NCBI GenBank assembly: GCA_913061275.1
Contig: CAJXSR010000001.1
Coordinates: 186,001-250,000 of the forward strand
DNA: 64,000 bases
Direction: 5' to 3'
From: an uncultured Paracoccaceae bacterium
GTDB lineage: Bacteria; Pseudomonadota; Alphaproteobacteria; Rhodobacterales; Rhodobacteraceae
This document shows, piece after piece, positions 38,441 to 47,463 of the stretch. The notes beneath the pieces are model-generated. The model was not told the DNA's origin. It saw nothing but the letters and a program-made list of their open reading frames with translations, and did no database searches. The position numbers and the translations under genes were made by a program. The number at the start of each line of letters is the position of its first letter. Within the stretch, counting starts at the first letter, position 1.

Positions 38441-39294
38441 TCTGTTTCAGGGGTGATTTTTGCTAATGCGGCATAACTTTTTACCTTAAGCGATTTGATG
38501 AATGGAAACCGTGTAGAAACATCCTTGTTTGTCTTCCAATCGGTTACTTCTTTCCACCGAACAGATTGTTCTACCCGCGAGTCGTTAACATCGCTTAGCG
38601 TTCTTATGTACATCAGGTTTTCATCATCACGTATGAAGCCAAACCGTTTTGGTGCAGCTTTGTGACTAATACCAAATATGTTTTTTTGCGAAGATGTGCC
38701 GATCATTGTTAGGCCAAGATTTATAAAGATGTATTTATGGGCCCATAATAGCGGTTTTTTATCCCGTAAACTAAGGGCATATCCACGCGGGAAGGTTATA
38801 AAATAGGGTAACTTATCAACATCCAGTGTTCCTTGTGACTGTAAGTTGGTCAAATGTGTTTTAAGGTTCGCAATAAAATCAGTTGAAAGCGCATCATCAT
38901 CATCCAACACAACTTGGGCTACAGGGTGGTCTGCGCCTGCAATGTTTTTGATTGCCCAAGCTTGGTATCTACGGACATATGCGGGTGGTCCAAACCCTAT
39001 TGTAAAACGGCTTTCATCCAGATGCTTTGTGCAAAGCTCAACAAGCTTCTCTTTCGCCCAATCGGGCATAAGCTTGCTGGATAAAACGTAATAATGAAAA
39101 TCTTGATCGGTTTGGGCTTTTAGGCAAGGCAGTGTGATGTTTTCAAACAACCAAAACCGTTTAAGTAATCTGTTTTTATCAAACAGATCATCTGGATTAT
39201 CGGAGTAATCACTTTTCCACCCCGACTTTCCGAAAAAAGAAAATCGCGTGGAAATTAGAACTTTAGGTATATCAGTAGCCAGTTTTCCGCCCAT
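38437..39294 (-). CDS. Putative rhamnosyltransferase-type glycosyltransferase
   Basis: A 285-residue protein resembling the 'putative rhamnosyl transferase' family (Rhamno_transf): N-terminal VLISTRFSFFGKS, LFENITLPCLKAQTDQDFHYYVLSS and an Asp cluster VVLDDDDALSTDFI near 135-148, the likely nucleotide-sugar metal site. Soluble, no signal. Acceptor unknown; probably a surface polysaccharide. Stand-alone gene converging on carbonic anhydrase. Codon use is A/T-rich like its neighbours. Confidence 0.75.
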   Translation of the reverse strand: MGGKLATDIPKVLISTRFSFFGKSGWKSDYSDNPDDLFDKNRLLKRFWLFENITLPCLKAQTDQDFHYYVLSSKLMPDWAKEKLVELCTKHLDESRFTIGFGPPAYVRRYQAWAIKNIAGADHPVAQVVLDDDDALSTDFIANLKTHLTNLQSQGTLDVDKLPYFITFPRGYALSLRDKKPLLWAHKYIFINLGLTMIGTSSQKNIFGISHKAAPKRFGFIRDDENLMYIRTLSDVNDSRVEQSVRWKEVTDWKTNKDVSTRFPFIKSLKVKSYAALAKITPETD

Positions 39295-39532
39295 TTGTTT
39301 TCTATGTTAACTTACTGTTGTAATTGAATCATTTCGTCGGGTTAATAGCAACATTATAATAGAACTGACGTAGTTTTAACATACGATCATCATCGAAACG
39401 TAGTTGATGTAATATGTAAACCTTTCCTTTAATAGGCATCTATCCACTTATTTTGGTAGGTTATTTTCAAAATCTTTGGGTTTACTGAAAACATGCTATC
39501 CTGCTTATGGTTCGGTTATAAAAGGCATTGCC

Positions 39533-40099
39533 ATGCAAATTGTAAAACGCATTTCCGTGAGTGTTTTAATTTTGGTTACTACGCTTATTGTAATCGCATA
39601 TATGTTGCCACGCACAGTTTCAGTTGAACGTAGCATCGTGATTAATGCGGCCCCTGATAAAATATTTCCGCTGGTGAACAACCAGAAAAATGGTGCGCAA
39701 TGGTCGCCGTGGTTATCACGTGACCCGAATGTGCAGGTTACCTATTCGGGCCCCGATGCAGGTGTTGGCAGTAAAATGGAATGGGCATCTGATAACCCGA
39801 ATGTGGGCAATGGATCAGCGACGATTATCGGTAGTGTGGAAAATGAAAGCATTAAGACCGCACTGGATTTTGGCGGTGAAGGAACTGCGGACGCATGGTT
39901 TAGTTTTGCGGCACAGGATCAATCCACAAAGGTTACATGGGGTTTCACAATGGACACTGGCCTAAATCCCATAAATCGCTGGATGGGTGTGATGATGGAT
40001 AAATGGGTTGGCGGTGATTATGCGCTGGGTTTGGCGAATTTGAAAGCTTTGGTAGAAGGGCACTTTTGCATTAACTTGAGCAAGACGCAATCTGGCTAG
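39533..40099 (+). CDS. SRPBCC-domain protein with IS-derived C-terminal tail
   Basis: A 188-residue protein: a short hydrophobic N-terminal anchor (ISVSVLILVTTLIVIA) and an SRPBCC/START-like lipid-binding fold (ERSIVINAAPDKIFPLV, QWSPW, VTYSGPDAGVGSKMEW, LKALVEG). The last 12 residues after LKALVEG are encoded by the left end of the IS6-family relic that begins at 40059, so the natural stop was lost and replaced by one inside the element. The chosen start 39533 has AAAAGG upstream. Function unknown. Confidence 0.8.
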   Translation: MQIVKRISVSVLILVTTLIVIAYMLPRTVSVERSIVINAAPDKIFPLVNNQKNGAQWSPWLSRDPNVQVTYSGPDAGVGSKMEWASDNPNVGNGSATIIGSVENESIKTALDFGGEGTADAWFSFAAQDQSTKVTWGFTMDTGLNPINRWMGVMMDKWVGGDYALGLANLKALVEGHFCINLSKTQSG

Positions 40100-40458
40100 A
40101 AGCCTAGCGAGTTTAGGCCGCCATACCGAACAACTTATACAGATGCTCAATCTCGCCGAGTTGTCCTGGATTAAGTTGATGAATGTGGTTGTTCTTGGTT
40201 GCGATTGGTTTCTATACCTTGAAGCGTGGCTTTAGTCGTTCGCAATGTTATAAAGCCACGCATGGGATTAAGCAGTTTCGTCAAAGCCGAATGATCCCCC
40301 TGGATCTGGTTGAACATATGTTTCCGATCGACGTGGCGGATTTTATCACCAGGGGGGGTCACGGTGTCGGTTGAATTTCGCCAAAACCTTGCGGCTTTGA
40401 CACCCCGTCGCGCGGTCAAGCGGAAATCGATAAATCGGATGCTTAATGTAACAGTGCC
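40059..40458 (-). mobile_element. Internally deleted IS6-family insertion element (400 bp relic)
   Basis: Bounded by imperfect terminal inverted repeats: GGCACTTTTGCATTAA (40059-40074) and, on the other strand, GGCACTGTTACATTAA (complement of 40443-40458), 14 of 16 matching. The GGCACTnTT start is typical of IS6/IS26 ends. A full element is about 800 bp, so roughly half is missing. The flanking 8-mers (GGTAGAAG, ATTTAATT) differ, so no target duplication remains. It lies between the SRPBCC and methyltransferase genes and has changed the end of the first. Confidence 0.8.
40113..40443 (-). pseudogene. IS6-family transposase remnant, frameshifted and internally deleted
   Basis: Reading leftward, FRLTARRGVKAARFW joins directly to IRHVDRKH and GDHSALTKLLNPMRGF...TTKATLQGIE, all recognisable from IS6-type DDE transposases. 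The N-terminus, the first catalytic Asp region and the central block are missing. Near 40180 the frame shifts: NNHIHQLNPGQLGEIEHLYKLFGMAA is read in another frame and ends at TAA 40113-40115. Not functional. Confidence 0.85.
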
Positions 40459-40465
40459 ATTTAAT

Positions 40466-41278
40466 TTAACAAATTTTGGTTCCAAAAATCCCTCGTTCAC
40501 TATCTTGTTCTGAACGCTTGATTCGTCTCTTTGAAAACTTGAGGCCCTTACGTAATTCTGCATCGGAAGTAAGGGCTGGGTAGTTCAGCTTTTCTTTGGA
40601 AAGCAAAACACCTCTTGCACCTGTGGAGCCGTCAAACTGGTAAATGTACATGGTTTCCCATGATGTATGCCCACCGTCGTGCAAGTTTTGGATGTCGGAA
40701 ACAAAGTTATGACATTGTAGATTTTCCATCAGAAACACGTATTTGTTGGCCATAGCGAACATATTGGACAATGCCACAAAATGGCTCACAGCAGTGTGGA
40801 CGTGCATTATGACAGCTTGGCTGTACACAAGGTCAGCACGTGGCCAAAATCGCGAATACGGCATGGTAGCATCTAAGACACCAAACGTATCTGAAAGGTC
40901 TGGGTGCCTCTTTTGGGCCAGCGCGATCTGTGAATCTCCACGGTCACTGCCTGATGTTTGAATGTCTGGGAAGACGATATTGGCATTGGCAACATGGTCC
41001 CCCGCCCCACATCCTATCTCATGGACTGTTTCAGGTTGTAACTGGCCAATCACTTCAAGGATCGCTGAGTGGTTTGGATGGATCCCTCGGTCTTTCGTGC
41101 TCAGAATGCCGGTGCTGCGATCGAAGGTCAGATCATCAGGCCCCGCTATCGTCAGGAATTTAGATTCAATATCGTTTTTAAGGCGTCTATGGTAGCTATC
41201 GTCCGTGTAGTTTTCCCAATCAAAATCATCGTCATAGTATTTTCTGTTCTTGTAATTCAATCGTTTCAGTAAGCTCAT
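40466..41278 (-). CDS. Class I SAM-dependent methyltransferase
   Basis: A 270-residue protein. SAM motif I is TVHEIGCGAGDHVA near residue 85-98; LVYSQAVIMHVH is a motif-IV-like strand near 150. The charged N-terminus (YYDDDFDWENY) and absence of a signal suggest a cytoplasmic enzyme. The family resembles small-molecule or sugar methyltransferases but I cannot place the substrate. Its stop lies 8 bp beyond the IS relic end, so its C-terminus is just outside the insertion. Stand-alone leftward gene. Confidence 0.8.
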   Translation of the reverse strand: MSLLKRLNYKNRKYYDDDFDWENYTDDSYHRRLKNDIESKFLTIAGPDDLTFDRSTGILSTKDRGIHPNHSAILEVIGQLQPETVHEIGCGAGDHVANANIVFPDIQTSGSDRGDSQIALAQKRHPDLSDTFGVLDATMPYSRFWPRADLVYSQAVIMHVHTAVSHFVALSNMFAMANKYVFLMENLQCHNFVSDIQNLHDGGHTSWETMYIYQFDGSTGARGVLLSKEKLNYPALTSDAELRKGLKFSKRRIKRSEQDSERGIFGTKIC

Positions 41279-41383
41279 AGCCCTTGCACCACCCTAGCAA
41301 TTTTTGATCCTTCGTTGGGTTAATTACAGGAGTGGTGTTGGCTTTTCAATGGGGAAGAATTCTCCAATCAGAATACTTGTAAA

Positions 41384-41405
41384 TGGTAGGGTGGGCTTCA
41401 GCCCA
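41384..41405. repeat. REP-like palindrome
   Basis: GGTAGGG followed by TGGGCT-TC-AGCCCA (41392-41405), a tight hairpin of the type seen in repeated extragenic palindromes (GTAGGGTGGG...CCC). It is 18 bp beyond the asd stop, in the gap before the methyltransferase start. No T-run follows in either direction. Confidence 0.45.
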
Positions 41406-41422
41406 TCACTACTTAAGTAAAA

Positions 41423-42445
41423 TCACCCTTTTTTCAAAACCTTCCGCCCCAACAGCTCTGCGATTTGAACTGCGTTTAACGCAGCCCCTTTGCGCAGGTT
41501 GTCAGATACGCACCACAGGTTGATACCGTTATCAATCGTGCTGTCTTGACGGATCCGGCTGATGTATGTGGCGTATTCACCAACGCATTCCGCAGGTGTC
41601 ATATAACCACCGTCTTCGCGTTTATCGATAACCATGATGCCAGGGGCTTCACGTAGAATGTCGCGCGCTTCGTCTTCATCAAGAAAATCTTCAAACTCAA
41701 TATTTATAGCTTCTGAATGGCCGACAAAAACAGGTACGCGTACACAAGTGGCCGTTACCTTGATTTTTGTATCAACGATCTTCTTGGTTTCGGCGACCAT
41801 TTTCCACTCTTCTTTGGTGGTGCCGTCTTCCATGAACACATCAATATGCGGGATCACGTTGAACGCAATATCTTTGGGATAAACTTTTGCAGCCACTTCT
41901 TGACCTGGTACATATTTACCTTTGGTTTGGTTCCACAACTCTTCGATGGCTGCTTTACCTGAGCCTGAAACAGACTGGTAAGTTGATACCACAACACGCT
42001 TGATAGTCGCGCGATCATGCAAGGGTTTTAACGCCACAACCATCTGTGCAGTTGAACAGTTAGGGTTGGCGATGATGTTCTTTTTAGAATAACCCATGAT
42101 CGCTTCAGGGTTACATTCCGGTACGATCAACGGTACATCCGGATCGTAACGATATAAAGAAGAGTTATCGATCACAACACAGCCAGCTGCAGCCGCTATC
42201 GGCGCATATTGTTTTGTTGCATCAGAGCCAACAGCGAACAAAGCCATATCCCAACCCGTAAAATCGAAAGTGTCCAAATCCTTCGTCTTCAACGTCTTGT
42301 CACCAAAGCTACATTCTGTTCCCAATGAATTGCGGCTTGCTAGCACTTCAATTTCATCAATCGGGAACTGGCGTTCCTCAAGAATATTCAGCATTTCGCG
42401 GCCTACGTTGCCAGTAGCACCCACGACGACAATACGGTAACCCAT
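41423..42445 (-). CDS. asd: Aspartate-semialdehyde dehydrogenase
   Basis: Makes aspartate semialdehyde from aspartyl phosphate, the branch to lysine, threonine and methionine. The 340-residue protein has the NADP loop GATGNVGREMLNIL at residue 8, the catalytic Cys in NPNCSTAQM near 134 and the substrate segment STYQSVSGSGKAAIEEL. GGAG lies 9 nt before the ATG. Upstream is a perfect 15-bp dyad GTTCCC-AAA-GGGAAC (42477-42491). Confidence 0.96.
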   Translation of the reverse strand: MGYRIVVVGATGNVGREMLNILEERQFPIDEIEVLASRNSLGTECSFGDKTLKTKDLDTFDFTGWDMALFAVGSDATKQYAPIAAAAGCVVIDNSSLYRYDPDVPLIVPECNPEAIMGYSKKNIIANPNCSTAQMVVALKPLHDRATIKRVVVSTYQSVSGSGKAAIEELWNQTKGKYVPGQEVAAKVYPKDIAFNVIPHIDVFMEDGTTKEEWKMVAETKKIVDTKIKVTATCVRVPVFVGHSEAINIEFEDFLDEDEARDILREAPGIMVIDKREDGGYMTPAECVGEYATYISRIRQDSTIDNGINLWCVSDNLRKGAALNAVQIAELLGRKVLKKG

Positions 42446-42476
42446 GTTCAGGTCTCCTTAGTTAAAGTTTGGACAT

Positions 42477-42491
42477 GTTCCCAAAGGGAAC
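42477..42491. promoter_or_regulatory. Perfect 15-bp dyad upstream of asd
   Basis: GTTCCC-AAA-GGGAAC, 32 bp upstream of the asd start and about 90 bp from the divergent small-protein gene. It may be an operator for asd or the divergent gene. No known regulator is recognised. Confidence 0.4.
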
Positions 42492-42579
42492 GCGCGGGCT
42501 ATAGCGCATGTGCGCAGCATTGTGAAATGGCAAAACATTAAAATAGTGCTATTGTGTTGCAAAAGACGAAGGAAAACAG

Positions 42580-42933
42580 ATGAAATTTACCCTAACAGCC
42601 ATGTTCACGCTGTTTTATACCATATCTGCCTATGCCAATTCCCCCGAAGTGGTTGCAGTGACCGCCAATAAATCTGGCGACACATGGGGATTCTCTGTCA
42701 CCTTGAAACATACAGATGTTGGCTGGGATCACTATGCCGACGGATGGGGTGTGTATCTGGCAGATGGCACTGAACTGGGCTACCGCGTTCTGGCGCATCC
42801 GCATGTGAATGAACAACCGTTCACCCGTTCCCTTGGCGGGGTCACTATACCGAAAGGCACAAAGTCAGTGATTATCCGCCCGCATGATAAGGTGCACGGA
42901 TGGGGCGAAGATTATACTGTCATACTGAAATGA
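42580..42933 (+). CDS. Small exported protein, family not recognised
   Basis: A 117-residue protein with signal peptide MKFTLTAMFTLFYTISAYA and a mature region of about 98 residues rich in beta-prone segments, such as SVTLKHTDVGWDHYADGWGV and GVTIPKGTKSVIIRPHDK. The pattern suggests a single periplasmic beta-sandwich. The last residues overlap the start of the next gene by 4 nt, so the two are translationally coupled. No known function. Confidence 0.75.
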   Translation: MKFTLTAMFTLFYTISAYANSPEVVAVTANKSGDTWGFSVTLKHTDVGWDHYADGWGVYLADGTELGYRVLAHPHVNEQPFTRSLGGVTIPKGTKSVIIRPHDKVHGWGEDYTVILK

Positions 42934-43568
42934 CCAAAACCCCAACCGAATTGCTGGAAGGTGCTTATGACCTGCAAGATGCGCAGGACAACATTGCCTA
43001 TTACAAAGATTTCGCAACGCAATACGATGCGGGGTTTGCCGATGCGATGGGGTATAATACGCCCTGTGCATTGGCAGAAACCTACCACAAATTAGCAACT
43101 GAAACCGACACGCCAATAGCCGATATCGGCTGTGGCACAGGACTGGTCGCCCAAGCACTAAGCCTGCCTAAAGACGCCATTGATGGCTATGATATTTCGC
43201 CTGAAATGTTGGATAAAGCCCGCGAAAAGCATCTGTACCGCGCGTTATACACTGCTAATCTGAAACAATCTTTGGATGCTTATCCCAACAATTACGGCGC
43301 CCTGATTTCCGTAGGTACATTTACCTTGGGCCATTTGGGGCCACAGGATTTTGGCAACCTTCTAATCTTACTGCGCACAGGTGGGTTGATCTGCATCACT
43401 ATCAGTGTCGCGCATTTCAAAGCACAGGGCTTTGCTGCATTTTTGGACGGGTTACACGGGTCAGGTAAAATTACCGCCCCGCAAATTCACACAGTACCGA
43501 TTTATGTTGATAAAACCCACGACCACACCAATGACAAAGCCCATATTCTAAGTTTTCGTAAAGCTTAG
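42930..43568 (+). CDS. Class I SAM-dependent methyltransferase
   Basis: A 212-residue protein. SAM motif I is [15 protein letters not shown] near residue 62; GYDISPEMLDKAREK follows, and a VGTFTLGHLG strand with a GGLICITIS post-motif. This matches the Methyltransf_25/11 type of small-molecule methyltransferases. It starts in ATGA over the preceding stop and precedes iorAB by 37 bp. Substrate unknown. Confidence 0.82.
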   Translation: MTKTPTELLEGAYDLQDAQDNIAYYKDFATQYDAGFADAMGYNTPCALAETYHKLATETDTPIADIGCGTGLVAQALSLPKDAIDGYDISPEMLDKAREKHLYRALYTANLKQSLDAYPNNYGALISVGTFTLGHLGPQDFGNLLILLRTGGLICITISVAHFKAQGFAAFLDGLHGSGKITAPQIHTVPIYVDKTHDHTNDKAHILSFRKA

Positions 43569-43605
43569 CCCTTGCCGTTCCGCGCCCTGTCTGTAATCTG
43601 TTCCA

Positions 43606-46600
43606 ATGACCTATTTTGACACCCAGCTAGACGATAAATTCGACCTGTCGAAAACCCGTATTTATACATCGGGCACTCAAGCGTTAGTGCGCCTGTGCTT
43701 GATGCAAGCCCAGATCGACCGCGACAACGGTCTTGATACAGGCGGTTATGTCAGCGGCTATCGCGGCTCACCGTTAGGCGGATTAGACCTGCAATTCGGC
43801 CGCGCTGAAAAGTACCTGACAGATGCTCAAGTCATCTTTGAGGCAGGCCTTAATGAGGACATCGCCGCCACTGCCATATGGGGCACTCAACAGGCAGAAT
43901 TGCGCGGCGACGGTAAACACGACGGCGTTTTTGCCATGTGGTACGGCAAAGGCCCAGGCGTTGATCGCTCAGGCGATGCAATCCGCCACGCCAACCTTGC
44001 AGGTAGTTCTAAACAAGGCGGCGTATTGCTGTTGATGGGCGATGACCACACGTGCGAAAGTTCTACCACCGCACACCAAAGTGAATATGCGCTGGTCGAT
44101 GCAATGATCCCCATCCTAAACCCCGCAAGTGTTTCTGAGATTATCGAATACGGCCTGCACGGCTGGGCTTTATCGCGCTTTGCAGGCGTCTGGTGTGGCT
44201 TGAAATGTGTAAAGGATAACGTGGAATCGTCTGGCTCTATCGATGTTAGTTTGGATAATTTCCAAACTAAACTTCCGAGAGATTTCGATATACCTGCGGG
44301 CGGTCTGAACATCCGTCTAAATGACCACCCTACTGTGCAAGAAGCGCGACTTCACCAGCATAAACTGAACGCAGTTCGTGCCTATGCGCGCACCAACCAA
44401 CTTGATAAAACCATCTACACGGGTGGCAAATCCCCGAAAATTGGCATCGTTTCCACTGGCAAATCCTATATGGATGTGTTGCAGGCTTTGGACGAACTGG
44501 GCATAGACAAAGCCCGCGCCAACAGGATGGGCTTGACCCTTTATAAAGTCGCCATGCCTTGGCCGCTAGAGCCTACCGGCGTCACCGCATTTGCTAAAGG
44601 TCTGGATCAAATCATTGTGGTCGAAGAAAAACGCGGACTAATCGAAGATCAATTACGCACCACCCTTTACGGCCTGGATAATCCACCAAACATAATAGGT
44701 AAAAAGTCAGAAACGGGTGCGGTTTTGTTTCAGGCAGAACTGGCATTGAACAGTGTCCAGATCGCAGCCGCTGTTGGTGAACGTTTGCTCACTCTAAGGG
44801 GTGGTAAATCACTGGCAAACAAGGTTAGTGATTTGAAGGCTCGCTTGGGTGAGGCCCGCACAGAATTACCTGTCGCACGGGGTTTGGTTTTTTGCGCAGG
44901 TTGCCCCCATAATTCATCCACCATCCTGCCCGAAGGCGCACGCGGTTTTTCAGGTATCGGGTGCCACTGGATGGCGCAATTTATGGACCGCGGCGTTGAG
45001 GGTTACACTCATATGGGGGCCGAAGGCAGCAACTGGATCGGTGAGGCCAAGTTTTCTAATTGCGATCACGTGTTCCAGAATATTGGCGATGGCACTTATA
45101 ACCACTCTGGCATCATGTCAGTTCGCGCCGCCATAGGCTCTGGCATCAACATGACCTACAAAATCCTGTACAATGATGCGGTAGCCTTAACGGGCGGACA
45201 GGTGCATGATGGCGGTCTTGATGCATACGACATCGTCGCCGAAGTGCTGGCCGCAGGTGTGACCAAACTGGAATACGTTACCGAAGACCCAGATCGCATC
45301 GATAGATCGCGTTTGCCCAGCGGCATCAAAATTCACCACCGCTGCGACCTACAAAAAGTGCAGGAAGACATCGCCAAGGTAAAAGGCATCAGCGTTATCC
45401 TATACGATCAAACCTGTGCATCTGAGGTTCGCAGGCGACGTAAGCGCGGCACCATGCTTGATACCAACAAACGCCTTTATATCAACCCTGACGTTTGCGA
45501 AGGTTGCGGCGATTGTGGTGTGCAATCCAACTGTGTCGCCGTGCAACCGTTAGACACACCACTGGGTCGTAAACGCAAAATAGACCAGTCCGTGTGCAAT
45601 AAAGATTTCACGTGTGCAGACGGTTTCTGCCCCAGTTTTGTCACTGTTCTGGGCGGCACCCCGCGCAAAAACAAAGCGACCCTAATCAATCTGCCAGACT
45701 TGCCTGAACCCAAAGCCAAGCCAAGCTTGGACAAACCTTATTCTATTCTTGTCACAGGTGTGGGTGGTACAGGTGTTGTCACCATTGGTGCATTGGTTGG
45801 TATGGCCGCACATCTTGACGGTAAGGGTAGCGGCATCATCGACATGGCAGGCCTGTCGCAAAAAGGCGGCTCTGTTTATTCGCACATCAAAATCGCAGAC
45901 ACGCCCGATGCGATCAAAACCATCCGTGTGGCGGATGGATGTGCGGATTTGCTGCTGGGCTGTGACGTGATTGTTGGGGCAGGTAACCAAGCCCTGTCAA
46001 CGCTATCAAAATCCACGAAAGCATTGGTCAACACCCACGAACAAATGCCGCGCGAATTCGCCTATAACAAAGATTTCACCCTACCCACAGACCTGATGCA
46101 CAGCCGCATCATAGATACTGTCGGTCTGGCCAACGCCGACTTCGTGGATGCCAGTAATTACGCCACAAAACTGCTGGGCGACAGCATCGGTACCAACCTG
46201 TTCATGCTGGGCGTCGCCTATCAAAAGGGCCTTATCCCGCTATCTGAAAGGGCCATTAGCCACGCGATTGACCTTAATGGCGTGGCAGTTGAAATGAATA
46301 AAAACGCCTTCACGTTGGGCCGCCACTGGGTGCAAGATGCCAGCCGTATAGATGCGCTTTTTCCTGTGGTAACCGAACAGATTGATCCGCAAACTCTTGA
46401 TGAGGTTATTGCCGATCGTATGGCCCGCCTGACCGCCTATCAAAACGCGAAATACGCAGATCAATACAGCACCTTCATGGCAAAGATTTCAGATAAACCC
46501 TATGCCACCACCGTGGCCCGCAACCTATACAAACTGATGGCCTATAAAGATGAATATGAGGTCGCCCGCCTATACACCGACCCATTCTTCATGGCAGGCC

Positions 46601-46989
46601 TGCAACAACAGTTCACGGGTGATCTAAAACTAAAAGTATCCCTCGCCCCACCGCTACTATCACGCCCCGACCCCGTCACAGGCAAAGCGAAAAAAATCGA
46701 ATTCGGCGCATGGATTTTTCCAGCTTTCAAGGTTCTGAAATCCCTCAAAAGCTTGCGCGGTACCCCGTTTGATCCGTTTGGATATTCAGAGGAACGCCGT
46801 AAAGAACGTGCGTTGATTGAAGACTACAAAACGATGGTTCTTGGCATTAAAGAAGATGCAGAACCAGAAACCGCATTTGAACTGGCTAACCTACCAGAGG
46901 CCATTCGGGGGTTCGGACATGTGAAGGCTGCGAGTATTGTGGATGTTGAAACACTCAAAAGCGGTCATCTGAGTGAAATTGTCAGATGA
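43606..46989 (+). CDS. Indolepyruvate ferredoxin oxidoreductase (fused alpha/beta, thiamine-dependent)
   Basis: A single 1127-residue chain carrying all subunits. The N-terminal part has the pyruvate-oxidoreductase-like segment GYVSGYRGSPLGGLD; CPHNSSTILPEG and the TPP-binding GAEGSNWIGEA lie near 434-480; a ferredoxin-like Cys motif CEGCGDCGVQSNC is near 631; and the gamma domain GVGGTGVVTIGALVG is near 718. It oxidatively decarboxylates aryl pyruvates (indolepyruvate, phenylpyruvate) to acyl-CoA with ferredoxin. The fused form is usual in aerobic proteobacteria. Third positions look more C-rich than neighbours. Confidence 0.9.
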   Translation: MTYFDTQLDDKFDLSKTRIYTSGTQALVRLCLMQAQIDRDNGLDTGGYVSGYRGSPLGGLDLQFGRAEKYLTDAQVIFEAGLNEDIAATAIWGTQQAELRGDGKHDGVFAMWYGKGPGVDRSGDAIRHANLAGSSKQGGVLLLMGDDHTCESSTTAHQSEYALVDAMIPILNPASVSEIIEYGLHGWALSRFAGVWCGLKCVKDNVESSGSIDVSLDNFQTKLPRDFDIPAGGLNIRLNDHPTVQEARLHQHKLNAVRAYARTNQLDKTIYTGGKSPKIGIVSTGKSYMDVLQALDELGIDKARANRMGLTLYKVAMPWPLEPTGVTAFAKGLDQIIVVEEKRGLIEDQLRTTLYGLDNPPNIIGKKSETGAVLFQAELALNSVQIAAAVGERLLTLRGGKSLANKVSDLKARLGEARTELPVARGLVFCAGCPHNSSTILPEGARGFSGIGCHWMAQFMDRGVEGYTHMGAEGSNWIGEAKFSNCDHVFQNIGDGTYNHSGIMSVRAAIGSGINMTYKILYNDAVALTGGQVHDGGLDAYDIVAEVLAAGVTKLEYVTEDPDRIDRSRLPSGIKIHHRCDLQKVQEDIAKVKGISVILYDQTCASEVRRRRKRGTMLDTNKRLYINPDVCEGCGDCGVQSNCVAVQPLDTPLGRKRKIDQSVCNKDFTCADGFCPSFVTVLGGTPRKNKATLINLPDLPEPKAKPSLDKPYSILVTGVGGTGVVTIGALVGMAAHLDGKGSGIIDMAGLSQKGGSVYSHIKIADTPDAIKTIRVADGCADLLLGCDVIVGAGNQALSTLSKSTKALVNTHEQMPREFAYNKDFTLPTDLMHSRIIDTVGLANADFVDASNYATKLLGDSIGTNLFMLGVAYQKGLIPLSERAISHAIDLNGVAVEMNKNAFTLGRHWVQDASRIDALFPVVTEQIDPQTLDEVIADRMARLTAYQNAKYADQYSTFMAKISDKPYATTVARNLYKLMAYKDEYEVARLYTDPFFMAGLQQQFTGDLKLKVSLAPPLLSRPDPVTGKAKKIEFGAWIFPAFKVLKSLKSLRGTPFDPFGYSEERRKERALIEDYKTMVLGIKEDAEPETAFELANLPEAIRGFGHVKAASIVDVETLKSGHLSEIVR

Positions 46990-47046
46990 CTGGTTTGAGC
47001 CCAAATTAACATTGCATTAATGCGTAATTTGAGGTCTGTTTATTTT

Positions 47047-47319
47047 ATGACCACTCATGTTAATTCCATTTTTAAATTCCAACCACGTTGGAAAGAGTTA
47101 CTAGTTGTTAACGGCTTTGATGGGGAGTTTAACCTTGAGTATTCAATGGGTATTCCAACTATCTACCTTCCTACAGAAGTAGTTTGGCTCCAAAATGCGC
47201 CAGAATGGGCGAAGAACTATTATACTGAATTAAAAACTGAACTTGAAATATGGTGTGAACAAAACGACTTACCACTCGTTATCGAAGCAAAGGCATGGAT
47301 TGAGTTCAATAAATCATAA
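47047..47319 (+). CDS. Small hypothetical protein
   Basis: A 90-residue soluble protein, MTTHVNSIFKFQPRWKELL..., with no signal peptide. Aromatic and acidic residues are evenly spread. It is the only short reading frame in this gap with protein-like composition and plausible spacing after iorAB (58 bp). I do not recognise a family. A longer start 27 nt upstream is possible. Moderate confidence that it is a gene. Confidence 0.5.
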   Translation: MTTHVNSIFKFQPRWKELLVVNGFDGEFNLEYSMGIPTIYLPTEVVWLQNAPEWAKNYYTELKTELEIWCEQNDLPLVIEAKAWIEFNKS

Positions 47320-47463
47320 TATATTGAGTGATATGTTATAAATGTCCGTTTTGTCCCGCATTCCTGCCATTAGCCCTGATTTTCTGAATGTCTGCTATTC
47401 AAAGACGATCATCGGAGTGAAATGGTCAAATGACTTGATAAAACCCCGAGTGACATTCGACTG

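Noticed and set aside
40051-40466. 8-bp target duplication around the IS6 relic
   Set aside because: The 8-mers on each side, GGTAGAAG and ATTTAATT, are different, so no duplication remains.
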